From assembly GCA_003538625.1 (NCBI GenBank), contig DPRR01000006.1, positions 248,001-312,000 of the forward strand: DNA of 64,000 bases, given 5' to 3'. The notes under the pieces were generated by a model. It was not told the origin of the DNA. It was given only the letters and a program-made list of their open reading frames with translations, and did no database searches. Source of the DNA: Ignavibacteriales bacterium. GTDB lineage: Bacteria; Bacteroidota; Ignavibacteria; Ignavibacteriales; Ignavibacteriaceae. Made by a program: the position numbers and the translations under genes. Positions 37,644 to 46,546 of this stretch are shown here, one piece after another; position 1 is the first letter of the stretch; every line of letters starts with the position of its first letter.

Positions 37644-38149
37644 TTTTTGTCTTTAGCTAAAAGTAAATCCTTGTAAGAAGCCCGTATTTCTTTTTTGTCT
37701 CTAAGCTTAAGCAAATCCATCATAAACTTAAACCTTTTTTCTGCATCGGTTAAACCATTTATAACCCGAGTTTCCAATTCTAAAAAGCAGCCCAACCCTT
37801 TTACATAATCCAGGTGTATTCTTGTGTTTTTGTAAAGGTATAATTCTCTTTTTTTGTTTACGATCGTTACAACATCCAAAAATCTTTTTAGATACTTGTT
37901 TGCATCCGCATTCTCTATCTCTAAAAGATGATAATCCGACCATCTCTTTTTTGATTTTTCATTCCGGTCATAAAATATCAACGTCTGTTTTCCATTCTCA
38001 ATTCTTAATTTTAACAGACCTTTATCCACCTTATAATAAATATCTTTTTGCAATAATAATTCCTTAAATGGGATCTTACTTTTATTAATAATTTCCTTTA
38101 CTTCTTTGTGTGAAGTCAATTTTACTTTTATTTCAAGATTCTTTGGCAT
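37640..38149 (-). CDS. CYTH-domain protein (class IV adenylate cyclase-like)
   Basis: A 169-residue protein of the CYTH (CyaB/thiamine triphosphatase) superfamily, which binds triphosphate compounds in a beta-tunnel. Visible: the opening NLEIKVKL (ExExK variant), LLKLRIENGKQTLIFYDR, RIHLDYVKGLGCFLELETRV, and a C-terminal helix. Whether it makes cAMP, or hydrolyses ThTP or inorganic triphosphate, cannot be told from sequence. It is the first gene of a two-gene unit; the AddB-like gene overlaps its stop by four bases. A REP-like palindrome lies upstream. Confidence 0.83.
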   Translation of the reverse strand: MPKNLEIKVKLTSHKEVKEIINKSKIPFKELLLQKDIYYKVDKGLLKLRIENGKQTLIFYDRNEKSKKRWSDYHLLEIENADANKYLKRFLDVVTIVNKKRELYLYKNTRIHLDYVKGLGCFLELETRVINGLTDAEKRFKFMMDLLKLRDKKEIRASYKDLLLAKDKK

Positions 38150-38199
38150 TTGTTACTATCTATTATTTTAATAAAAAGTCAGGAGAAGACAACGATTTT

Positions 38200-38277
38200 A
38201 TTGTCATTTCGAAGGAGTCTTCGACTGAGAAATCTGTAAAGTATAGCCAATAGATTTCTCCCGTTGGTCGAAATGAC
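38200..38277. repeat. REP-like inverted repeat, family A copy 2
   Basis: ATTGTCATTTCGA at 38200-38212 is mirrored by TCGAAATGAC at 38268-38277, with AGAAATCT and AGATTTCT inside. It has the same architecture as 686-802. It lies in the 279-base gap between the divergent CYTH and outer-membrane protein genes. Confidence 0.72.
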
Positions 38278-38428
38278 TTATATAAAATTTTTATTGCATT
38301 AAACAACTGATTTTTACAATACCTCTGTTTATAGATTAAACCAGATGTTTTTAATATAAAGATGAAATAATACATTGATATTGTTGTTTCAATATTTATT
38401 TTACCGATAGAAAAATAAGAATATTAAA

Positions 38429-39136
38429 ATGTTGAAAAAAATCTCACAACTCCCGGCTCAATCAGTTAAACTGCAGAATGCAGCAAAAAAAATAATTATA
38501 CTCTGTTTCTTTGCTGTCGCATTACCATTTATAAGTATATCTCCGCAAGGTATTGGTGAACTGGCTCCCCCAAAACCACTGGAAGTTTTTCCTTCCAATG
38601 CATGGGGAATGGATATTATGTTTGGTGATGCCGGATTTGGATTGGGTACTTTTTTAAGAAAACAAATTGATGTTAAATGGACTGCCTTTATCGATGTTTC
38701 TTTTTCTGAAGCAAAAGATGAAAGAGAAATTGAATATTATGATCCCTATCAAGGCACATTTATTACTTTCAATAAAGTTAACAGAATTTTTCAGGTGCCT
38801 TTAAATATTGGTTTGCAGTACAGACTTTTTGAAAATGTTATTGCTGATAATTTAAGACCTTACATTTGTGCAGGAGTTGGTCCAACAATGTTAGTTACAA
38901 CTCCCGCATCCGAAGAATTCTTTAATGCATTTGGAAAAGCACAGGCTAAATATGCTGCAGGCGGTTATGTGGGATTTGGTGCAAACTTTGGTCTGGATAA
39001 ATCGAGTCTTGTTGGAATTAACGTTCGCTATTATTACTCAAAAATTCTAAAAGGCGGAGTAGAAAGCCTTGCCGGCAGAGAGAAAACTGAAATACAAGGT
39101 TTTTTTATTATACTTAATTTGGGTTTGATGTATTAG
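38429..39136 (+). CDS. Putative outer membrane beta-barrel protein
   Basis: A 235-residue exported protein of no named family. The N-terminal signal segment spans about 20-40 (IIILCFFAVALPFISIS). Alternating hydrophobic/polar strands with aromatic ends follow, such as WGMDIMFGDAGFG, VKWTAFIDVSFSEA, IGLQYRLFENV and INVRYYYSKIL, ending in FFIILNLGLMY with a C-terminal aromatic residue. The layout fits an eight- to ten-strand barrel of the OmpA/OmpX or outer-membrane-protein-W type. It is monocistronic and converges with the redoxin gene two bases from its stop. Confidence 0.7.
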   Translation: MLKKISQLPAQSVKLQNAAKKIIILCFFAVALPFISISPQGIGELAPPKPLEVFPSNAWGMDIMFGDAGFGLGTFLRKQIDVKWTAFIDVSFSEAKDEREIEYYDPYQGTFITFNKVNRIFQVPLNIGLQYRLFENVIADNLRPYICAGVGPTMLVTTPASEEFFNAFGKAQAKYAAGGYVGFGANFGLDKSSLVGINVRYYYSKILKGGVESLAGREKTEIQGFFIILNLGLMY

Positions 39137-39138
39137 TA

Positions 39139-39675
39139 TCACTTCCATTTAATTGTGCAGCCGATAGAAAAAGTTTCCGGTACAGAAACTTCTTTATCAT
39201 TCAGCACTTCAATAATTGCATCTCTTAAATAAGCAGATTTTACTTTATCGGGTTCCTGCCAGTTATCATCAATCTTGCCTTCGTACTTTAATTTTCTATT
39301 ACTATCAAAAAGAAAAATTTGCGGTGTATGTGTTGCGCCAAATGCTTTTGCAATATCCTGGCTTTCATCTCTGAGATACGGAAAGTTAAATCCCTTTGCG
39401 GCTGCTCTTTTTTTCATCTCTTCAAATGAGTCATCAGGATATTTTACATCATCGTTAGAATTGATTGCAATTATCTGCGCATCATTTACAAATTCATTTT
39501 GCAATTTCATTATTCTTTCTTCGTACGCCTGCACATAAGGACAGTGATTGCAGCTAAAGATTACAATCAATATTTTCTTGTCAGAAAAATCATTTAAACT
39601 GTATATTTTATCATCAATACCCGGTAAAGAAAAACCGGGAATTACAGAATCTATTTTCAATTTGTTTTCTTGCAT
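39139..39675 (-). CDS. Thioredoxin-fold redoxin (AhpC/TSA-like)
   Basis: A 178-residue thioredoxin-fold protein: FSLPGIDDKIYSLNDF near the start, VIFSCNHCPYVQAYEERI with a CxxC pair around residues 35-38, then FGATHTPQIFLFDSNRKL with the cis-proline. There is no signal peptide, so it is cytoplasmic. The NHCPYVQAYEER sequence marks a well-conserved peroxiredoxin-like subfamily of uncertain substrate. It stands alone, divergent from the M14 peptidase gene. Confidence 0.85.
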   Translation of the reverse strand: MQENKLKIDSVIPGFSLPGIDDKIYSLNDFSDKKILIVIFSCNHCPYVQAYEERIMKLQNEFVNDAQIIAINSNDDVKYPDDSFEEMKKRAAAKGFNFPYLRDESQDIAKAFGATHTPQIFLFDSNRKLKYEGKIDDNWQEPDKVKSAYLRDAIIEVLNDKEVSVPETFSIGCTIKWK

Positions 39676-39732
39676 GGTAAATTTTCCAAAGGTTAAATAA
39701 ACTTTTAGTTAACTGAACAAAAATATCAAATT

Positions 39733-41187
39733 ATGAAAACACTTCTCTTAATCTTAACAATAATAATTTCAGAAACCATTATGCCACAAAATTATGATTT
39801 TGAACAAAACCTATATCAATCTTATGATCGATACAAGGAAAATAGTTTAACTCACAGAAGATTTAAACACGCTGATATTATCCCATTAATAGATAAGCTT
39901 AAACATAAAAGCGGATTTACAGTTAAAGACGTCGGCAAATCTGTTGAAGGCAGAGAATTAAAACTTATCAGCATTGGTCACGGCAAAAAGAAAATATTTA
40001 TGTGGTCTCAAATGCATGGTGATGAGCCAACAGCTACTGCCGCATTGTTTGATATTTTTAATTTCATCAATGACTCTGCAAACAAAGAATTTTGCAAAGT
40101 ATTTTTTGATAGAGTAACGCTGTACTTTTTGCCAATGGTAAATCCTGATGGTGCAGAAAGATTTAGACGAAGAAATTTTTATGATATTGATTTAAATCGT
40201 GATGCATCACGTTTGCAATGTCCTGAAGCAGTAATATTAAAGAGTGTTTTTGATAGTCTGAAAGCCGATTTCGGATTTAACTTACACGATCAAAGTCACA
40301 GATATTCAGTAGGAAATAGTTTTAGAACTGCGACCATTAGTTTTCTTGCACCTGCATTTAACTATGAAAAAGATATAAATGATATACGCGGAAATGCGGT
40401 AAAACTTATCGGGAATATGTATCAGTCGCTATCACAATTTATTCCCGGTCATATTGCAAAATATTCTGATGAATACGAACCGAGAGCATTTGGTGATAAC
40501 TTTCAGAAATGGGGAACGAGTACAATATTAATAGAATCCGGCGGATGGAAAGATGATCCTGAAAAACAGTTTATAAGAAAAATAAATTTTATTGCTTTGC
40601 TTTCTGCTTTCAAATCCATTGCAGAAGAAAGTTACCTGAATACAAGTAATGATATTTATGAATCAATTCCGTTTAACGATAAATACATTTTTGATATGCT
40701 GTTAAGAAATCTGACAGTTAAAGAAGGGAAAAAACAAATCAAGGTTGATATCGGAATAAACTTAGATGAATATGAAGGACCGAATGAAAAAAATATTTAT
40801 TACAAATCCACAGTAGATGATCTTGGTGATCTCTCAACTTTCTATGCTTACAATGATTATGATTTTGAAGGTTACACAATTGAACGGGCATCGGTTTATG
40901 ATGATAAAGTATATTCCCTAAAAAAATTAGAGGAGCTGGATTTTAATAAACTATACTCAAAGGGATATTCAACAATTCTTGTAAAAGAATTACCGGATGA
41001 AAAGTTTACCCGTTTACCTATAAACCTTGCACTAAAAAACAGGATCGATACAACCATAAACATTGGTGAGCCTGCAAATTTTATACTTAAAAAAGACGGA
41101 AAAATTGAATACGTAGTTATTAATGGCTTCTTACAAAAAGTTGAAAAGAACAGAAAATTTGAAGGCAATGGATTGATCATAAGATGA
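39733..41187 (+). CDS. M14-family zinc carboxypeptidase
   Basis: A 484-residue exported protein: an N-terminal signal peptide, then a carboxypeptidase A-type domain (about 40-300). Zinc ligands sit in SQMHGDEPTATAA (His and Glu) and GFNLHDQSHRY (His); NPDGAERFRRRN supplies the substrate arginine region and ILIESGGWKDD the catalytic glutamate. The C-terminal 180 residues have no recognised fold and no sorting domain. A cell-wall peptide or dietary peptide substrate is possible. Confidence 0.85.
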   Translation: MKTLLLILTIIISETIMPQNYDFEQNLYQSYDRYKENSLTHRRFKHADIIPLIDKLKHKSGFTVKDVGKSVEGRELKLISIGHGKKKIFMWSQMHGDEPTATAALFDIFNFINDSANKEFCKVFFDRVTLYFLPMVNPDGAERFRRRNFYDIDLNRDASRLQCPEAVILKSVFDSLKADFGFNLHDQSHRYSVGNSFRTATISFLAPAFNYEKDINDIRGNAVKLIGNMYQSLSQFIPGHIAKYSDEYEPRAFGDNFQKWGTSTILIESGGWKDDPEKQFIRKINFIALLSAFKSIAEESYLNTSNDIYESIPFNDKYIFDMLLRNLTVKEGKKQIKVDIGINLDEYEGPNEKNIYYKSTVDDLGDLSTFYAYNDYDFEGYTIERASVYDDKVYSLKKLEELDFNKLYSKGYSTILVKELPDEKFTRLPINLALKNRIDTTINIGEPANFILKKDGKIEYVVINGFLQKVEKNRKFEGNGLIIR

Positions 41188-41257
41188 ATCTTTGATTATT
41201 GATCTTTAATTCATATAATTACAAAAAAAATAAAGCTTAATTTCCTAAAAGGGATAT

Positions 41258-41863
41258 ATGTTCGCTTTCCTGTTTGCAATATTCAAATCTGATGAACAAA
41301 AATTAAACGAAGAGTTTGAGCGTGAAGCTGTTCCGCATATGGATGCTTTATATAATTTTGCATTAAAGATGACAGGCGACAGCGACGATGCCAGCGATCT
41401 GATTCAGGAAACCTACCTTAAAGCATTCCGGTTCTGGGATAAATTTGAAAAAGGAACTAATTGCAAAGCCTGGCTGTTTAGGATTATGAAAAACACGTAT
41501 ATCAATACGTACAGAAAGAATACTAAAGAACCCGATAAAGTTGATTATGAAGAGATTGAAAATTTTTATGAAAACATCAAACCTTCGTCCACAGACAGTG
41601 CACATCTTGAAAAAGATATCTATGATAACCTTCTTGATGATGAACTTTCCAGTGCAATATCTTCACTTCCGGAGGATTTTCGTACAGTTGTAATTCTTTG
41701 CGATATTGAAGGTTATACCTATGATGAAATTGCTGACTTTGTTGATGTGCCCGTCGGTACTGTGCGTTCAAGATTACACAGAGCCAGAAAAATGCTCTTT
41801 ACAAAATTGCACAGCTATGCAAGCGACAAAGGATATGTGACAAAAGCTAAGGCTAAGAAATGA
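41258..41863 (+). CDS. ECF-type RNA polymerase sigma factor
   Basis: A 201-residue sigma-70 family protein of the extracytoplasmic function group. Region 2 is visible as ALYNFALKMTGDSDDASDLI then ETYLKAFRFWDKFEKGT (about 30-70) and region 4 as LPEDFRTVVILCDIEGYTYD then EIADFVDVPVGTVRSRLHRA (about 130-180). It overlaps the next gene by four bases (ATGA), the usual arrangement of a sigma factor with its anti-sigma factor, which suggests envelope stress control (inference). AAAGGGA precedes the ATG. Confidence 0.93.
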   Translation: MFAFLFAIFKSDEQKLNEEFEREAVPHMDALYNFALKMTGDSDDASDLIQETYLKAFRFWDKFEKGTNCKAWLFRIMKNTYINTYRKNTKEPDKVDYEEIENFYENIKPSSTDSAHLEKDIYDNLLDDELSSAISSLPEDFRTVVILCDIEGYTYDEIADFVDVPVGTVRSRLHRARKMLFTKLHSYASDKGYVTKAKAKK

Positions 41864-42696
41864 TGGATATGAAATTAGATATGATAGACGCCTATATTGA
41901 CGGCGAAATAACAGATAAGTCCCTTGAACAAGAAATATTATCAAAAATAAATAATGATAATAATTTTGCAATTGAATATCGTGTGCACTCACTTGTAAAA
42001 AATCTTGTAAAAGAAAAATTAGTATTTAAGCAAACTCCTGCTAAAGTAAGAGCAAAAATTTTAAAATCGATAGGTTCAACAACAAAAGTTCCATCTCAAA
42101 GCAATTCTTTTTTAAGTGATATTTTTGAAAAACCATCTTTTTCATTTGCAACTGCATTTGTTGTTATACTTGCTATTGTACTTATTATTATCAACAGACC
42201 CGGAGTAATTGAAAATAAAGACTTTGCAATTGAACAACTGGGTAATGACAACATGTTTGTTCAGGCAAAAAATAATTTTAACAGTATTATCACCGGTAAA
42301 TTAACTCCTCAACTAACTTCAAAAAATGCAGATGAAATTAAAAACTTCTTTAACAATAACGGAGTTAAGTATTCAACATTAGTTCCAAGTTTTTCTGATT
42401 GGGTCTTAGTTGGTGCGGTAGTATCAGAAGATAAAGGAGAAAAATTTGCTCATCATGTTTATGCTGATAAGAATGGAAAACTAGCTTACCTGTTTCAGGT
42501 GGATGAATCATATTTGTATAATCATAAAATAATAAGTCTTTCAGATGATCTTATAAAATATCTGGATGATGGGAATTGCTATACTTATATTTCTGATGGA
42601 TCCGTTACTCTGTTTACAAAACTTGATAATAATATTTGTGCGATAGTTTCAAATGGAAATCCAAAAGAAGTAGAAAACACATTTTGCAGTCTTTAA
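41860..42696 (+). CDS. Putative membrane anti-sigma factor
   Basis: A 278-residue single-pass membrane protein. A short cytoplasmic N-terminal helical domain (about 1-80, starting MKLDMIDAYIDGEITD) is followed by one transmembrane helix (about 93-112, FATAFVVILAIVLIIIN) and an extracytoplasmic domain of about 165 residues. The layout and the four-base overlap with the ECF sigma gene make an anti-sigma role likely. The N-terminus resembles other anti-sigma helical domains, but no HxxxCxxC zinc motif is present, so it is a zinc-less variant. Confidence 0.78.
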   Translation: MMDMKLDMIDAYIDGEITDKSLEQEILSKINNDNNFAIEYRVHSLVKNLVKEKLVFKQTPAKVRAKILKSIGSTTKVPSQSNSFLSDIFEKPSFSFATAFVVILAIVLIIINRPGVIENKDFAIEQLGNDNMFVQAKNNFNSIITGKLTPQLTSKNADEIKNFFNNNGVKYSTLVPSFSDWVLVGAVVSEDKGEKFAHHVYADKNGKLAYLFQVDESYLYNHKIISLSDDLIKYLDDGNCYTYISDGSVTLFTKLDNNICAIVSNGNPKEVENTFCSL

Positions 42697-42712
42697 TAAA
42701 TGGAAGGAAAAA

Positions 42713-43168
42713 ATGTTTAAAGTTAAAAATATTCTTTTGCCAACAGATTTTAGTAAAACATCTTTAACTGCTGCGGAATATGCCGTTGAGTTAGCCAATG
42801 AATATAAAGCAAAACTGCATGTATTAAATGTACTGGAAAAAACTCCGCCCATTCTCGCAATTCGTTCACTCGATTTATCACGTGAAAAAATAATCGCATC
42901 AATTGATGCTGATGCACAATCAAGTTTAGAAGAATGCGTCAAAAAAATAAAGAAAATTAAAGATGTTGAAATTATACCTGTAATCCGGAAAGGTATCGAT
43001 TACGAGGAAATCATAAAATATTCAAACGAAAAAAAAATTGATATTATTGTTATCGCAACTCACGGAAGAACCGGTTTACTTCATACTTTATTAGGAAGTG
43101 TTGCTGAAAAAGTGATAAGATACTCCAAAATACCAGTATTGGTTACTACCCCGCCCTCAAAATCTTAA
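42713..43168 (+). CDS. Universal stress protein, UspA family
   Basis: A 151-residue single-domain Usp. The N-terminal ILLPTDFSKTSLTAAEYA segment and the C-terminal ATP-binding motif THGRTGLLHTLLGSVAEKVI (G-2x-G-9x-G-S pattern) are intact, so it likely binds ATP. It follows the anti-sigma gene by 16 bases and may belong to the same stress operon. Confidence 0.9.
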   Translation: MFKVKNILLPTDFSKTSLTAAEYAVELANEYKAKLHVLNVLEKTPPILAIRSLDLSREKIIASIDADAQSSLEECVKKIKKIKDVEIIPVIRKGIDYEEIIKYSNEKKIDIIVIATHGRTGLLHTLLGSVAEKVIRYSKIPVLVTTPPSKS

Positions 43169-43242
43169 TAAAAGTAGTTTCTTGCATAATGCTGATTGAT
43201 TTGATATTTTAGTTACTCGCATTCTCGTAATAAAGGTAAACT

Positions 43243-43650
43243 ATGGCTAAAGTAAAAAATGTTGAAGCTTTTTGCAGCATTTGTAACGCAGTTAGAAAAA
43301 TGGAATTGACCGGAGATATAGCCGGTGATGAAAACAAGCGTTGGGCTAAATGCAAAAAGTGTAAACAAACGATGATTATAAACATGACTTCAGATGTTGT
43401 TTCGCAAAAAGTTTCGCTTGAAGGTATTGAAAATGAAAGTTGTGTAACCTATACTCCTGCAAATTCGTATGAAGTCGGGCAGACAATTTTTCATGAAAAC
43501 TGGGATGATTTTGGAAAAGTTATAGCAAAAGAAATTTTGTCAAACGGTCAAAAATCCATTTCAGTTGATTTTCAAAAACTTGGAAATAAAAAATTAGTTG
43601 AATCATACATTAAACAAACAGACCAAGAAGAACAAAGTGAGGTGATTTAG
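43243..43650 (+). CDS. Zinc-ribbon protein with CarD-like C-terminal motif
   Basis: A 135-residue protein of no named family. The N-terminus has two CxxC pairs, CSIC at about 11-14 and CKKC at about 37-40, forming a zinc ribbon. The C-terminal half contains YEVGQTIFHENWDDFGKV, resembling the opening strand of CarD/TRCF RNA-polymerase-interacting or Tudor-like domains. A role in transcription or RNA binding is inference. It directly precedes rpsU; its TAG abuts the rpsU start codon and its last codons hold the rpsU ribosome binding site. Confidence 0.68.
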   Translation: MAKVKNVEAFCSICNAVRKMELTGDIAGDENKRWAKCKKCKQTMIINMTSDVVSQKVSLEGIENESCVTYTPANSYEVGQTIFHENWDDFGKVIAKEILSNGQKSISVDFQKLGNKKLVESYIKQTDQEEQSEVI

Positions 43651-43845
43651 TTGGTCGGCATTCAAATTGGTGATAACGAATCCATTGATAAAGCCCTAAG
43701 AAGGTTTAAGAAAAAATATGAGCGCTCAGGAGTTCTAAAAGAATTCAAGAAACGTACTTTTTTTGTAAAGCCATCGATAAAGAAAAGAATGGAAAAGATA
43801 AAAGCCGCTAGACGCGCTCATCGCCCCGAAAACATTATGATGTAA
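43651..43845 (+). CDS. rpsU: 30S ribosomal protein S21
   Basis: Small ribosomal subunit protein of 64 residues involved in start-site selection. It has the family opening VGIQIGDNESIDKALRRFKK and a basic KPSIKKRMEKIKAARRAHR tail. The start is a TTG at 43651, supported by GTGAGGTGAT ending five bases upstream and by the typical MVG opening; no in-frame ATG fits. The TTG abuts the stop of the zinc-ribbon gene, implying coupling. A strong terminator follows. Confidence 0.93.
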   Translation: MVGIQIGDNESIDKALRRFKKKYERSGVLKEFKKRTFFVKPSIKKRMEKIKAARRAHRPENIMM

Positions 43846-43852
43846 TGTAATT

Positions 43853-43885
43853 AAAAAATCCCGCTTTTTGAGCGGGATTTTTTTT
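43853..43885. terminator. Strong bidirectional intrinsic terminator
   Basis: AAAAAATCCCGCT (43853-43865) pairs with AGCGGGATTTTTT (43871-43883) around a five-base loop, with a T-run on each strand. It serves rpsU on the plus strand and the convergent LOG gene, whose stop codon overlaps it. Confidence 0.88.
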
Positions 43886-44744
43886 ACTTAATATGAATTC
43901 TTGGTTCAATTACTGCCGGCTCCTTTTCTCTTAAGAAATTTTTCTCCAGATGATCCTTAACTATTTTAAAAGCCGAATCTACATCGTTGCAAAAATTGAA
44001 TAGCTCCATATCAGATTCGTTAATTACGCCCTGCTCGATTAACGCATCAAAATTAACAACACTCTTCCAGTACTTTTCATCATAAATAACTATGGTTAAT
44101 TTTTTTCTAATTTTTTCAGTTTGAACAAGAGTTAAAATTTCAAAAAGTTCATCAAATGTACCAAAGCCGCCGGGAAAGACAATCAAAGCTTTTGAAAGAT
44201 AAGCAAACCAGAACTTGCGCATAAAGAAATAGTGGAACTCAAAACTTAATTCGTTAGTAACATAATTATTTACAAATTGTTCAAAAGGAATACTGATATT
44301 TAATCCAACCGAATAACCTCCGGCTTTTTTAGCGCCTCTGTTGGCTGCTTCCATAATCCCGGGTCCGCCTCCTGTACAGACAATAAATCTGTTTGCATTT
44401 GTTTCCAGATTCATAGACCATTCAGTTAATCTTCTCGATAGTTCAACTGCATCTTCATAATATTTAGACATATCAACTTGTTTTTGTGCTTTGCGTAATT
44501 CCTGAGCAAAATGAGGAATTGATTTGGGGTTTGCGTTCTTAAATTTATTCAAATTTACAACAGCTTCTTTTTTTGGTTTCAACCTTGCCGAACCAAAAAA
44601 TACTATAGTATCCATTATCTTATGTTTTTTAAATCTTGCTTTTGGTTCAAGATACTCTGCTAATAATCTTAATATTCTGCCGTCCGACGAAGATAAAAAA
44701 TCATCGTTCTCGTATGCTTTAACTGTCTTGTGTGCCTTAGCCAT
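43884..44744 (-). CDS. LOG-family nucleotide phosphoribohydrolase
   Basis: A 286-residue Rossmann-fold protein of the LOG/YgdH family. It has the diagnostic GGGPGIMEAANRGA (about 124-137) and PGGFGTFDELFE (about 193-204) motifs, once mis-annotated as lysine decarboxylase. Known members cut the N-glycosidic bond of AMP or cytokinin nucleotides. The N-terminal 70 residues are an extension seen in the longer type II LOGs. It converges with rpsU and shares its terminator. Confidence 0.9.
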   Translation of the reverse strand: MAKAHKTVKAYENDDFLSSSDGRILRLLAEYLEPKARFKKHKIMDTIVFFGSARLKPKKEAVVNLNKFKNANPKSIPHFAQELRKAQKQVDMSKYYEDAVELSRRLTEWSMNLETNANRFIVCTGGGPGIMEAANRGAKKAGGYSVGLNISIPFEQFVNNYVTNELSFEFHYFFMRKFWFAYLSKALIVFPGGFGTFDELFEILTLVQTEKIRKKLTIVIYDEKYWKSVVNFDALIEQGVINESDMELFNFCNDVDSAFKIVKDHLEKNFLREKEPAVIEPRIHIK

Positions 44745-44889
44745 AATTAGCCCTTACTGTTATAATTTTTGTTAATAAAAAGTTAAAAATGCTTATGTTT
44801 AATTGAAGAATGGTTTCTGCTTATATTTGTAAAAACAAAATTGATTCAACAATAATTAAAAAATTTCTATAACAAAATATCAATTTTTT

Positions 44890-46164
44890 ATGAGAGTTAT
44901 GATAAAAAAGATTCTATTAATTTTTCTGGTTTTTTCATGCGGAATATTTGCAGCATCAAAAGAAGAGATTGCAAATAAGATACGAAGTATCATTTCTAAA
45001 TTGCCTGCAAATACAATCAGCGGCGTGTTCATTTATAATCCATTAATGCAGGATACAATTTTTGCAAGTAATGAAACCCGACCTATGATTCCCGCATCCT
45101 TAACAAAATTATTTACAACCTCCACTTCACTTGGTGTTATGGGCGGTGATCATAACTTATCCACCAAGTTATTTTCTGATGATATAAATTTTAATGATAA
45201 AGTTATAAACGGCAATCTATATATAAAAGGATTTGGTAATTCTGTTTTTACAGAATCTGATTTACAGGAATTGGTAAATAATTTAATCGCAAAAGGTATT
45301 GTAAAGATTACCGGATCAATTATTGGTGATGACTCTTATCTTGATGACATCTATACCAGAGAAGACTGGATTGAAGGAGAAGGATCAAATGTACGACTCC
45401 CATTAATTTCTGCGCTGGTTTTAGATAGGAATAGAACAACTACAAGAAAAAAAGTAAGAAGAAGATATAGATACATTTCAGAAAATATTAAAGATCCTCC
45501 ACTTTATGTCGCTAATATGTTGGCAGAAAAATTAAGATCTTCCGGAGTTGAGATTATTGGAAAAACTTCAAAAGGGATCACTCCACTAAATACTTATCTA
45601 CTGGGAGAAAAATCTATTAAACTAAAAGAATTAATTTCGCTAATAAATAAACATAGCGATAATTTTTTGGCAGAATGCTTATTTAAAACGCTGGGTGCTG
45701 AAGCCAGCGGTGTTCAGGGAAATTCTTTTTTCTCACAGCAAGCTATTTTAAAATTTATTAAAGATAATAATATTTTTTCTACTGGTACTGAGATAGTTGA
45801 TGGATCAGGTATTTCAAGATTAGATCAGGCAACGCCCCTGGCAATAAATGGTGTTTTAGAAAAAATGTACTTTGATCTGGTTCACTTTGATGATTTTTAT
45901 AACTCTTTAAGTATTGCCGGAGTTGATGGAACACTGCGTGGCAGAATGATAGGTACCGGAGCTGAAAATAATTTTAGAGGGAAAACCGGAACTTTAAACG
46001 GAGTGACTGGATTAGCCGGATATCTTACTACTAAGGAAGATGAAGATCTGATTGTTACAATAATATTTGAGTTTACTAAAGGCAGCTGGGGTTATTTTAG
46101 AGACGTTCAGGATGAAATAGTGCAGACACTTTTAGATTTAAATCAATCAGCTCCGATTAATTAA
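44890..46164 (+). CDS. dacB: D-alanyl-D-alanine carboxypeptidase, PBP4 type
   Basis: Periplasmic penicillin-binding protein of the S13 family that trims peptidoglycan peptides. It has 424 residues with a signal peptide (to about residue 22). The catalytic SxxK is in PASLTKLF (Ser70, Lys73), the SxN motif in HSDNFLAECLF, and KTG in FRGKTGTLNGVTG. It is somewhat shorter than E. coli PBP4, suggesting a reduced insertion domain. Two start codons (44890 and 44899) are possible. An AGCTCCG/CGGAGCT hairpin at 46149-46176 covers its end. Confidence 0.92.
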   Translation: MRVMIKKILLIFLVFSCGIFAASKEEIANKIRSIISKLPANTISGVFIYNPLMQDTIFASNETRPMIPASLTKLFTTSTSLGVMGGDHNLSTKLFSDDINFNDKVINGNLYIKGFGNSVFTESDLQELVNNLIAKGIVKITGSIIGDDSYLDDIYTREDWIEGEGSNVRLPLISALVLDRNRTTTRKKVRRRYRYISENIKDPPLYVANMLAEKLRSSGVEIIGKTSKGITPLNTYLLGEKSIKLKELISLINKHSDNFLAECLFKTLGAEASGVQGNSFFSQQAILKFIKDNNIFSTGTEIVDGSGISRLDQATPLAINGVLEKMYFDLVHFDDFYNSLSIAGVDGTLRGRMIGTGAENNFRGKTGTLNGVTGLAGYLTTKEDEDLIVTIIFEFTKGSWGYFRDVQDEIVQTLLDLNQSAPIN

Positions 46165-46176
46165 CTAACCGGAGCT
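46149..46176. terminator. Weak hairpin between dacB and secG
   Basis: AGCTCCG (46149-46155) pairs with CGGAGCT (46170-46176). It spans the dacB stop codon between two convergent genes. There is no clear T-run on the plus strand, so terminator function is uncertain. Confidence 0.35.
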
Positions 46177-46184
46177 ATAAAAAA

Positions 46185-46526
46185 TTATTTACCTGTAGGA
46201 ACCTGGTTTTGTGGAGGAAGTGTTGGATTCGTCGGAACATTAGTCCTTCCGCTTTCCTGAATCACACTTCTTTGATCTGCAGTTGTTTGACCTGGTAAAA
46301 AGAATAAATTTATAACCAGAGCGAGCACAGCCAACGCACCTGCTAACCACCAGGTACCTTTACTTAAAAAGTCTGCAGTTCTTCTCGATCCGAACATGGT
46401 ACCCATACCTGCACCGGCGCCGCCAAAAGTTCCGGCTAAGCCGCCGCCTTTACTAGCTTGTAATAAAACAATTATAACAAGTAGTATAGCGGTAATAGTT
46501 GCTAACAATACTAACATAGTGTACAT
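46185..46526 (-). CDS. secG: Preprotein translocase subunit SecG
   Basis: Small SecYEG partner of 113 residues. It has two transmembrane helices (about 3-22 and 60-76) separated by the conserved KGGGLAGTFGGAG and MFGSRRTADFLSKGTW segment. The C-terminal tail is Pro/Gln-rich and unconserved. AAGGAG seven bases before the ATG supports the start. A tRNA gene lies 20 bases upstream on the same strand. Confidence 0.93.
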   Translation of the reverse strand: MYTMLVLLATITAILLVIIVLLQASKGGGLAGTFGGAGAGMGTMFGSRRTADFLSKGTWWLAGALAVLALVINLFFLPGQTTADQRSVIQESGRTNVPTNPTLPPQNQVPTGK

Positions 46527-46546
46527 ATTTTTTCTCCTTAATATTG

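Noticed and set aside
38163..38375. 70-residue minus-strand frame
   Set aside because: It is largely made of the REP-like palindrome at 38200-38277.
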